A stretch of 59,840 nucleotides of DNA. Origin: Pleurobrachia bachei (lineage: Eukaryota; Ctenophora; Tentaculata; Cydippida; Pleurobrachiidae). Shown piece after piece: positions 20,447-32,400 of the stretch. The notes beneath the pieces are model-generated. The model was not told the DNA's origin and did not search any database. It saw nothing but the letters and a program-made list of their open reading frames with translations. The translations under genes and the position numbers were made by a program. The stretch is taken from assembly GCA_000695325.1 (NCBI GenBank), contig AVPN01000209.1:2943-62782 (forward strand), written 5' to 3'. The stretch's first letter is position 1, and every line of letters starts with the position of its first letter.

Positions 20447-23400
20447 TAGAGAGAGAGAGAGAGATGAGAGAGATAGAGATGAGAGCAAGAAAGAGATTTA
20501 TTGAGAGGTAGATGAATATTTTTAACTATCTCTGGTATAGACGCGATGGGCACATGGCAAGGGCACGGGGGAACAGAAAACTTGTTACTCCTGATAAAAG
20601 GAGCTTCGTACTGATCTGGGCGAGGATCGATTAGCTGTTTATCTTAAGTGGGAATATTATCTTTCTACCTCTTTCTCTCTCTCCCTTCTCTCTCTCATCC
20701 AAGCTAAGAAATATATCAATAGCATATATATCATTCCCAGACAGGAGATGGTTTAAATTGCTCTCACTCCTTCGTATGTTTATCAGTCGATAGAGAAACT
20801 CTTTCCTTTGCAAGTCTTCTAACTTTTTTAAAGTATTAAATTTTACGACGGAGAGAAAATACAGTCGGACCCGGATTCAGTGGCACCCCGATTTAGAGAC
20901 AGGATTCCCTAAATCGGGGTCCGACTGTATTACATTTTAAGACGGAGAGAAAATATATGTTGATGATAGATGTCGTTGATTCCCACAACAATAAATCCAT
21001 CAAGTCTGAACTCTTAGAGTGTCCAATAAACACATTTGTTACTAGTTTAATGGTTGTTGAAATCTGAATCCAAGGATGCCATCAATTCACATTTTGTGGC
21101 CGATAATGAGTTTCATGTTCCAGCGGACATCAGGTGAGTGAACAATTGTTTGGCGTCATGTTGAGGTGAGAGGGTCTCCTTATAATAATAATAACTTGTT
21201 GAGTAAGTTATTAGTGAATATGAATTGTTTGGTTGAGTAGCCAAACGTTGAGCAATCCGGCCGGGTAACAATTACATGCACCTTGGGCTGTCCATGTCCT
21301 TTTTCGGTTTCGAATTCTCACCTATAATTGTACTCGCGTAATTCTCACCTAATTACATGTGTACCTTCAGCGTGGAGTCCAGTGGTTCGTGATACCTACA
21401 TCCCATTTGATCTGGAGAGCACCCCTCTTCAAATCAAAACCAACTCTACTGCCGGGAGTGAGGACATGATCTTGGCTTTTTTATACACTGCATATGGGGG
21501 TTTAACTGGAGCAGGAGGGGTGTTGGTGCAGTTCTCCTCACCTATCCAATACGACATCGGCTACTGCACCACCTCAAGGCCAGTTCTCCCAGGACAACCA
21601 CCAGATGAAGTGGACAAGATTTGGACAATTGGAAAAACGAATACCACCCTCAACATGTAGAATGCAATGGGGTGGAGGTTCTGAACTACCAGTTCAGTGA
21701 CAGTAGTCGATTGAACTGTGTACAAAAGTGGGAAGGAGATGTTGAGAAGATAAGATTTAGTTCCAATGACAACGCATCAATTAGCTACCGAGCAAAACCA
21801 GCAGGTAATGAATGAGTGATCAATCACTGCAATTGTCAAGATGTGCAGCCGTGTATCTCAATTCTCTGAAAACCATTTTTTTCCCACCAGTGTGCTCCGG
21901 GTTTACCGTGGACGGATCTGTGCAAGGAAGATGGAACGATACAGATATTGGACAGACGGTGACGATCAACTGCCAGAAGAAGCACGTACTACAGGGCAGC
22001 TCTGAGAGGACTTGTGATAACGACGGAGACTGGATTGAAGATGTTCCTCTCTGCAGGAGACTGAGTGAGTAAACTTGTTTTTGGGAAATGATCATTTGGT
22101 AAGCACAAGAAGCATGTACCAAATATTGGGATGGTGTGATTGATAAGTTGCCAAAAAGTTGGGCAACTTTTTGGCAACTGGAAAATCTGTATTTGGATTG
22201 TTATATGTTTGTATACTTTCTTTGTATTCTAACAGACACAGTTTCAGGTGACTCAACTCTGTAAGTTTATAGGAAGGGGAGCCTTTGATTTGTAGGACAC
22301 CCTGCTACTGAAAACACACTTGAAACAGACAGACAAACAAACTTAACAAACAAACACCCAAACAAATATCCAGACAAAAAACTAAACAAACACCCAAACA
22401 AACAGACACCTGTTATACACCCTCTCAATATAGCTAACCTGTAAAGATGCCAGAAGCGAAGGCCACTACACACACGTTGATTAGGTATGGCCAGGGCATT
22501 AATCGTGTCCAGTATAGCAGTACAATGGCAGGTGTAATTATCAGAAAGGCCATGTGAATATTTTTAACTATGTCTGGTATCGGAGCGATGGGCACATGGT
22601 ATGGGCACAAGCTTGGTGATCTGATCGAGGATCGATTAGCTGCTTAGCTCAAGAGAAGTGGGGATAATATTTTTCTCTCTCTCCCTTCTGTCTCTCATCC
22701 AAGAAATATATCAAGTACATATATATCATTCCTAGACAGGCGCCTGTTTAAATTGCTCTCACTCCTTCCTATGTTTATCAGTCGACAGAGAAACCCTTTC
22801 CTTTGCGTATAATAACAGTCGGACCCCGACTTAGTGGAATCCTCGGGAGAAAGAATTTTGTCCACTAAATCGAGGTCAAATATGCTGTTCATTTCCTATA
22901 TTGGGGGAAGATTATCCTGCCACTAAATCGGGGTGCCACTAAATAGGGCTCCGACTGTTTTACATTTTAAGACGGAGATAAAATATATGTTGATGATATT
23001 TATCGTTGATTCCCACAACAATAAATCCATCAAGTCTGAACTCCCTGTGTCCAATAAAAAATTGTTACTAGTTTAATGGTTGTTGAAATCTAAATCCAAG
23101 GATGTCATCAATTCACATTTTGTGGCTGATAATGGCTGCCATGTTCCAGTGGACATCAGGTGAGTGAACAATTGTTTGGCGTTGTTAAGGTGAAAGGGTC
23201 TTCTCCACCCCTTACTCAACAAGTTATTAGCATAGCCAAACGTTGAGCAATCCGGCCGGGTAACAATAACATCCACCTTGGGCTGTCCATGTCCTTTTTC
23301 GGTTTCGAATTCTCACCTATAATTGTACTCGCGTAATTCTCACCTAATTACATATGTTCAGGGTGGAGTCCAGTGGTTCGTGGTACCTACATCCCATTTG

Positions 23401-26400
23401 ATCTGGAGAGCACCCCTCTTCAAATCAAAACCAACTCTACTGCCGGGAGTGGGGACATGATCGTGGCTTATTTTTACACTGCATATGGGGGTTTCATTGG
23501 AGGGGTGGAGGTGCTGTTCTCCTCACCTATCCAATACTATATCGGCTACTGCACCACATCAGACACTGACCTCCCAGTACAACCACCAGATGAAGTGGAC
23601 AAGATTTGGACAATTGGAAAAACGAATACCACCCTCAACATAGAGTGTAACGGGGTGGAGGTTCTGAACTACCAGTTCAGTGACAGTAGTCTGCAATATT
23701 ACTGTGAATCAAAGTTGGAAAGGGATGTTGTAGAAAAGATCACATTTAGTCCCAACTACGACAATGCATCAATCAGCTACCGAGAAAAACCAACAGGTAA
23801 TGAAGAAGTGATCAATCACTCATGCAACTGTTTTGATTTACATCTCAATTCTATCCACCAGTGTGCCCCGGTTTTACGGATCAGTGCAAGGAAGATGGAA
23901 CGATACAGATCCAGGAGAAACGGTGATCATCAACTGCCAGAAGAAGCACGTACTACAGGGCAGCTCTGAGAGGACTTGTGATAACGACGGAGACTGGATT
24001 GAAGATGTTCCTCTCTGCAGGAGACTGAGTGAGTATTTTTTGGGAAATGATAATTTGGCAAGTACAACATGACTTGCACCAAATATTGGGATGGTGTGAT
24101 TGATTAAATGCCGTTTAAATAAGCAAAAAAGTTGGGCAACTTTTTGGCAACTAGCAATTCTGTTTTTGAATTTTTATTCTCATTATACTTTGTGTGTGTC
24201 ATAAGTAAGGAAGGTTATATTATTTAGATATACCGCTCTAACGCTGAGCAGTGTCAGTCAATTTCAATTTGGTGGCCCTGCTTTGCCTGGGCGGTATACA
24301 AAAACTTATATTATTATTATTATTTATTCTAACAGACACAGTTTCAGGCGACTCAACTCTGTATGGGAAGGGGAGCCTTTATTTGTAGGACACCCTGCTT
24401 AACTGAAAACATACAAAGAAAGAAACAAACAACAAAAAAACAGACAAACACCCAAAGAAACAGACAACAACCAATTCCCAAACAAACAAACAAATATTTA
24501 GACAAACACCTAAACAAACAGACACCTATATACGGTATACCGGGGGATTTCTGTAACAAACCCTCTCCCTATTATAGCTAACCTGTAAAGATGCCAGAAG
24601 CGAAGGCCACTACACAAACGTTGATAAGGTAAGGCCAGGGCATTAACCGTGTCCAGTATAGCAATACAATGGCAGGTGTTATTATCAGGAAGGCCGAGAA
24701 GAGAGCCCACCGGGCACCTGTAAAGTTCATTGTGAGTTTGTTGGAATTGTTCAGAAGCTGTTTTGACAATTGACATGCCACACATGCAATTGGCAGTGTC
24801 TTGGGTGGCATCAATATTCTCTGAATTTCATGACTGAGACGTGATGTTAAAAAGCTATATATTATGTTAGTATGTATGTAGTTTAGATGTTTGATAATTG
24901 ATCGCTGTACCTATTTTGTCCATGACGACTCCCCACAGCAGCCGACCGAAAGCGTTACAGATGGCTAGTACTGCTCCGATAACGTTCAAAAACTGCAAAG
25001 GGGGGGGAGAGTGGTGTAAATGGCATGTTTGGACTATGGAGTGCTATATAATACTAGCAGAATTGAACTTAAACTCTCTTTAATCTTGAAGAACTAGCTT
25101 CGTTGAAGTTTACTGGAACCGTGACAAGGTATAACAGCTGATCACGTATCCACAAGGACTCTTTAATTACCATACTCAGCAGGAACCGACCGAATCAGGA
25201 AGTAATGGTCCCTGATTGGCTGACAACCATGAGTCACGTGACCTAAATAACGAGTTCTGATTGTTTGTTCACTTGTTCCCATGGTGATCACTGCACGTGT
25301 ATACTCACATGATCATCTGCAATAGTGTCCTTTGCCAGTTCTTTGAAGATCTCAGTTCCAGTAAGTAGTGCCAGGCTCATGGTCATTACAATAACGTAGA
25401 GAACGTAGAACTTACATGTTTTCAACATCTCAATTACCTGGGAGGGACTGAAGTAACTAGAGAGGAACTAGGGTGACTAGGGGGTAACTAAGGAGTAAGG
25501 GGTGACTAGGGAGGAACTAGGGGGTCAACTAAGGGGTAACTAAGAGATATAAAATAGGGCCTGAGTTACTCCTTAGTTATCGATATTTGCAGGGTAACCA
25601 CCAACCGATTAGTTGTGGTTTGAGCTCCGCAGAGGTGAGTTTCGGGTAAACAAGGGAGGAACTAGGGTAACTAAGGCGTAACTAAGGGGTAACTAAGGGG
25701 TAACTAAGGGGTAACTAAGGGGTGACTATGGGGTAACTAAGGGGTGACTATAGGGAGGAACTGAGTGGTAACTATAGGGGGTAAGTATCTTTATATCTAT
25801 ATTATGTGTGTCTATATATTTATGCGTGTTTGTGTCCCTGTATTGTAGACCTTTTAGTTTGAAAATCAAAATCAAATCAAGTAAGGGGTAACTATACCTA
25901 CCGAGTAGTTGTGGTCTGAGGTGAGTTTGTTGACCTCAAAACTCTCATCACACAGGGGTGTCATCTCACAAACTTCATCAGGCGTGGGCGACCTGAAATT
26001 ATATGAGAGTTGGTATTATAGCAGCAATTTGCGGGCGTCCCACTATCAAAGACGCATTATAGACCTGAAATTAGTCGAGTTAGTTGAAAAGTTTGAAACT
26101 TTTCAACACTACTACAAATTAATTTGAAGTGATAATGATTGATGCCGTTAAATAATTTACCGAGTCGTCTACCGTCCCAAACAAACACTATTTTATTGTA
26201 CACACTCAATGTCCTGAAATTTCCACAGACAGTATGTGGTACGACGTTACTGGAGTTCGTTGTTGAGTACTCAACAAGGAGTTCGCATGTATGCGGTACC
26301 CCGGCAAGACAAAATAAAGGGTTTGAAAACAATCCATACGATGTACGTAGCCATTGTCAAGTTTCCTTTGTTCACCAGTTTGGTATGCGATTGCTGACTT

Positions 26401-29400
26401 TCTGCTTCGCAGATAGATCTTCGAGCTCAATCTGATTGCCTTTCGATATATCGAATTCGAAAGGATGAAACAAAGGATATCAAGGCTTGGGTACGTCGTG
26501 CGAAATTTCGCACCCCGCCCCTCATCACACTATGCGGCAAAGATCAAGGCTTGGTAAAAAGCGGCTATTATAGCTGATGTCTAGATTTCAACCAGCTAGG
26601 CTATAGGCGCTTATATCTACCAAACCTTGGTCAATTGTCAGTCCCTAATTGTTTTAACAAACGTCACATCGCTCAAACAAGGAACCTCATTTTTATACTT
26701 TCTCAGAAAATGTCTGCTGCTCCTTGCTTTGTTTGCTCCTATCGGTCTGATATGAGTATGGTGCCTCGCGCCCCAATCACCACTTACAACTTTTCAAACA
26801 ATTTTGTCGATAATATCCTTGTGTACTTTCGGTAAATATCGAAATGGAAAGGAGGATATCAATAGGCGATATTTCCCCCCCCCCTCTCATACTCTAAGGG
26901 GTAACTAAGGGGTGACTATGGGGTAACTAAGGGGTGACTATAGGGAGGAACTGAGTGGTAACTATAGGGGGTAAGTATCTTTATATCTATATTATGTGTG
27001 TCTATATATTTATGCGTGTTTGTGTCCCTGTATTGTAGACCTTTTAGTTTGAAAATCAAAATCAAATCAAGTAAGGGGTAACTATACCTACCGAGTAGTT
27101 GTGGTCTGAGGTGAGTTTGTTGACCTCAAAACTCTCATCACACAGGGGTGTCATCTCACAAACTTCATCAGGCGTGGGCGACCTGAAATTATATGAGAGT
27201 TGGTATTATAGCAGCAATTTGCGGGCGTCCCACTATCAAAGACGCATTATAGACCTGAAATTAGTCGAAATGGTTGAAAAGTTTGAAACTTTTCAACACT
27301 ACTACAAATTAATTTAAAGTGATGATGATTGATGCCGTTAAATAATTTACCGAGTCGTCTACCGTCCCAAACAAACACTATTTCATTGTACACACTCAAT
27401 GTCCTGAAATTTCCACAGACAGTATGTGGTACGACGTTACTGGAGTTCGTTGTTGAGTACTCAACAAGGAGTTCGCATGTATGCGGTACCCGGGAAGACA
27501 AAATAAAGGGTTTGAAAACAATCCATACGATGTACGTAGCCATTGTCAAGTTTCCTTTGTTCACCAGTTTGGTATGCGATTGCTGAATTTCTGCTTCGCA
27601 GATAGATGTTCGAGCTCAACCTGATTGCACTATCCTTTCGATATATCGAATTCGAAAGGATGAAACAAAGGATATCAAGGGTACGCGTCGTGCGAAATTT
27701 CGCGCCTCCGCCCCTCATCACACTATGCGGCAAAGATCAAGGCTTGGTAAAAAGCGGCTATTATAGCTGATGTCTAGATTTCAACCAGCTAGGCTATAGG
27801 CGCTTATATCTACCAAACCTTGGTCAATTGTCAGTCCCTAATTGTTTTAACAAGGAACCTCATTTTTAAACTTTCTCAGAAAATGTCTGCTGCTCCTTGC
27901 TTTGTTTGCTCCTATCGGTCTGATATGAGTGTGGTGCCTTGCGCCCCAATCACCACTTACAACTTTTCAAACAATTTTGTCGATAATATCCTTGTGTACT
28001 TTCGGTAAATATCGAAATGGAAAGGAGGATATCAATAGGCGATATTTCCCCCCCCCCTCTCATCCCTTTATTTTTACTAACGTCACAATATAGCGCCAGC
28101 CGCCAACAATATACATAATTCTCTTTCATTCTCTTTAATTTTCTTCCGTTGTTTTAATATATACAGTTTTCTTTGAGAGGAACATGTTTTATCGCTCCGA
28201 CAATATAACTCTCTTTGAGAGGAACCATATGTTCTAAGTTGGTGCTCCATAATTTAGCCTCGCTTGCTCCTATCTCACTCGTCGTTCTGAATACCCCAGA
28301 ATAAGAAAGCTCCTTCTTCAACTTCAATGTCACTCATGACGAAGAATAAGAAGTTTTTAAAACTTCTCAAATTACAACCAATTATACTTCAAGTGGCAGC
28401 TTGATTCATGTATGGTGATTAAAGTATTTAATCTGTTTTTTTTGCAGGGGCTAAGAAGAATTAATGATTCTTTTCGTTTCCATTTGTTACGTACTGATCA
28501 TAACAAGAGGACTCTCTGAAAATGCTGAGTGTCCAATAGCAATCGACAATGGGTTTTTGGTTAGCTCTTGCCCAAGTAAAAACCCCATGCAGGATCACGT
28601 TCGAATGCAATGTCTAAACTCTTCCACCACGTACAATAAGGTTTTCAAACTGGACATATCCACCAGATTGGTTAATCCCTACGTAACGAATCTGTGCCCC
28701 AACGACTCCATCCAGTATCAAGCTTGTGGAGGTGACAGCTACATGACATCTGATCTAGATGCCGCTAAAAAACTCTTTCAAACATCCCCCGTGTGTGGTA
28801 GGTTGTGTTACGAACGTGATAGGGATATGTACGCGTTTCACAGCACATCTCAAACATGTCCAGGGGCTCAGAGCCGAGTTAAGCAAACCATCTCCACCGT
28901 TGAGGGGGAGATGTTTACCATATTGATTAAAGAGGGAGGATGGTGTAATCCTCAAACACTATTCCATCTATGACTCCCTCTGTATCGCAGTGTATACAAG
29001 AGCTGCATCGATGAGAGTTCTTGTAATGGATACCATTACGGGGACGTGGTGAAGAAGAGAGGTCGTTATGTGTTTACTCCCTTTAACGATTTGTTGGATA
29101 TTTCATCTGTTCTAAGAGGGAATGGAACTGATTTCCCGCTTTATAACTCATCGCGTTGCTTCATTCCGCTACCCTCGATTCATTGGGACCAGATTTTCGG
29201 GAAGTATGAGCCTGATGTTTCTTATCGTTATGACGGTTTAGACCAGACAAACTGTTCGGATCCAGCTAAGATTGCCGGTTCGTGCCTTATCGGCGGATAT
29301 CTCTCTACAGTTTCCATTCATATTCTCTGTCAGGTGAATTCGATTTTGTGTGATGATGATATGCACAGAAAGTGTCCCACCATAAACAGAGATTGCACCA

Positions 29401-32400
29401 TTCATAAGCATCAGTTTTGTGATGGACAAGATGACTGTGCTATGGGTGCGGATGAACGGAAGGAGACGTGTTTAAAGCTCACCCAACGATCGTGTGTTCG
29501 CAGGTTTAGCCGAAATCAGGGTCTTCTTAAGATTCCAGTGGACTGGGTCCAGGATGGAGATGTGGACTGTCTTGACGGGGAAGATGAAAAGCCCAACTGG
29601 CAAACGTGTGGCAAAGGAATTAGGAGGACTATCAAATATTCGAGTAAAAAATGTACCAATGTCTTCCTCTGCAAACATAGCATGGAACAATTTTTGGAGG
29701 CCAACCTTTTATGTTCCATACCCTCGCAATGTGATGAAGGAGTATGTCTCAAGGCTAAAAGCAGACCCCAAATATCCAGGAAGATGCTAAGCACCAACAC
29801 GGCATCGGGAATCAAACTCAGGGGTGCAGTTTGTACAAAAGGCCTTCAGTCGCTCCTTCGACTTACAGGCCAAGTGTGTAAGTCTCACACCTTCACACAT
29901 CAATTTCAAATGTTCTTTGGGAAAAACTTTACGACGCAATTGGTTCTTCCAACTGAGAAACGAGATTGCAGGTACTTGTACGGGGAGGCATATCTCTATC
30001 ACAGCTGTTCAGGACTCTGCTACAACACAACGTGTCCCTTGAAAAGACCGGTTCTTCATAACACTTGCAGCCATCTAAGAAAGTGCTAAATAAGAGATTT
30101 GCATGTCGAACCGAATCAATGGTAACATGTTTAGTCTCGTGAAAGGTTCCACAACAACTTCTTTGTGTGTAAAAACACGAACTGCATCCTGTTTGAGAAG
30201 GTGTGTGATCTTGTTGATGACTGTGGAGACGGGTCCGATGAGGAGGAATGTTTAAACAACTTCCAGTGTTCTGATAAATCTGGGTTCTTGGCTTTGAGCC
30301 AGAAGTGTGATGGTAAGATTGACTGTAAAGACCTATCTGATGAATGTAATGAGAGTTGTAGGACGAAGGCCGTTAGCAGTAATGCGATTTTAGGAGTTGC
30401 ACTTGTCATGGGAATAACAGGGTTCGTTTTTGGAGTTGGTGGACTTATTCGTAACATCAAACAGAAGTCAAAGAAGAGTGGGGAGTTCATCAATCAAAGC
30501 ATGGTCTTGATGATTTCGTTCGGAGATCTATTAACATCTGCATACCTCCTAACCCTCACTACATTTCACTGGATCCACGGTTCCGGGTTCTGTGAGTATC
30601 AAATTGAATGGATTAGTGGAGCCCCTTGTACCATTATTGGGGTTTTGAATAGCACTGGATCATCCATTTCTTCCCTTGTAATGGCCTTAGTCAGCTGCTT
30701 CCGACTTCGTGGTACCGTAATGGCCCTTCGATGTCGCCGTTCAGATGAGGTTACCCGGGAGCTAGAGGTTAAAGTAGGCATACTACTCGGAGGAGTCGTA
30801 CTGATATCTCTTGCAGCGGCGGTTTTCCCGTTGATAGATGCTTTTGATGATTGGTTTGTCAATGGACTGGTCTTTGAAAAGGGCTTAACAACACTCTTCC
30901 TTGGAGTGATGGAAAAAAGTCAACTACTGAAGATTGTACGGGCTTACCACGGAAGCCGTGAAACCCGACAAAGTCAGTCAAGCAACGCTGTTTCTTGGAA
31001 CACATTCCAAGAAATGATCTCTGAGATGTTTTCACTTGATTACGATAAAGTCAGGGGCAAAAGGCTGTCTTTCTACGGTAACGATCCCGTGTGCATGTTC
31101 AAGGCATTTGTCCTTCCAGATGACCCACAAGTTATTTTCGTCTGGGCTTACCTAAGCTTTCATTTCCTCTGCTTTTTATGTGTAGCGGTATGCCATGGGG
31201 TGATTGCAGTTCTCGTTAAAAGATCACATGTTCGAAGTACAAGGAAGTCCACCTTGCTCAACCGCAAGGTCTCTTTGATCTGCCTAACTGATTTCTGCTG
31301 CTGGATGCCCTTCCTTATCTGCTGCGTCCTTCACACAGCTGAGGTTGTGGATATGTCACCGTGGTACCAGATCTTCTCCCTCAACATCCTACCTCTCAAC
31401 TCAGTTCTGAATCCTGTTTTATACAGTGATATTTTGACAACTGTTTGGAGTTACTTCAAAAAGGACCATATTGCTAACATTAATCTTGGTCCTAAAGCTG
31501 TTTCTGCATCTGAAGCCAACCCGACAGCCGCTCCTGATACCACTCCCGGTACCGTTCCGACAGCCGGTCATGTAATTGCTCCTGAAGCCGCTAACAGTGA
31601 TGACGTGAAAACGATAACGTAGGCGTTACCGTAATGGCCCTTCGATGTCGCCGTTCAGATGAGGTTACCCGGGAGCTAAAGGTTAAAGTAGGCATACTAC
31701 TCGGAGGAGTCGTACTGATATCTCTTGCAGCGGCGGTTTTCCCGTTGATAGATGCTTTTGATGATTGGTTTGTCAATGGACTGGTCTTTGAAAAGGGCTT
31801 AAACAACACTCTTCCTTGGAGTGATGGAAAAAAGTCAACTACTGAAGATTGTACGGGCTTACCACGGAAGCCGTGAAACCCGACAAAGTCAGTCAAGCAA
31901 CGCTGTTTCTTGGAACACATTCCAAGAAATGATCTCTGAGATGTTTTCACTTGATTACGATAAAGTCAGGGGCAAAAGGCTGTCTTTCTACGGTAACGAT
32001 CCCGTGTGCATGTTCAAGGCATTTGTCCTTCCAGATGACCCACAAGTTATTTTCGTCTGGGCTTACCTAAGCTTTCATTTCCTCTGCTTTTTATGTGTAG
32101 CGGTATGCCATGGGGTGATTGCAGTTCTCGTTAAAAGATCAGATATCCGTAGTACGAAGTCATCCTCCTCACTCAGCCGCAAAGTCTCTTTGATCTGCCT
32201 AACTGATTTCTGCTGCTGGATGCCCTTCCTTATCTGCTGCGTCCTTCACACAGCTGAGGTTGTGGATATGTCACCGTGGTACCAGATCTTCTCCCTCAAC
32301 ATCCTACCTCTCAACTCAGTTCTGAATCCTGTTTTATACAGTGATATTTTGACAACTGTTTGGAGTTACTTCAAAAAGGACCATATTGCTAACATTAATC

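Larger units (their letters stand above)
20513..24600. repeat. ~2.0-kb tandem duplication inside a transporter intron
   Basis: Unit 1 runs about 20513-22551 and unit 2 from 22552 to the region of transporter exon 11. Both contain a CAGTCGG MITE, a sushi-domain gene and AT-rich spacer in the same order. The internal junction falls inside a copy of transporter exon 11. Confidence 0.82.
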
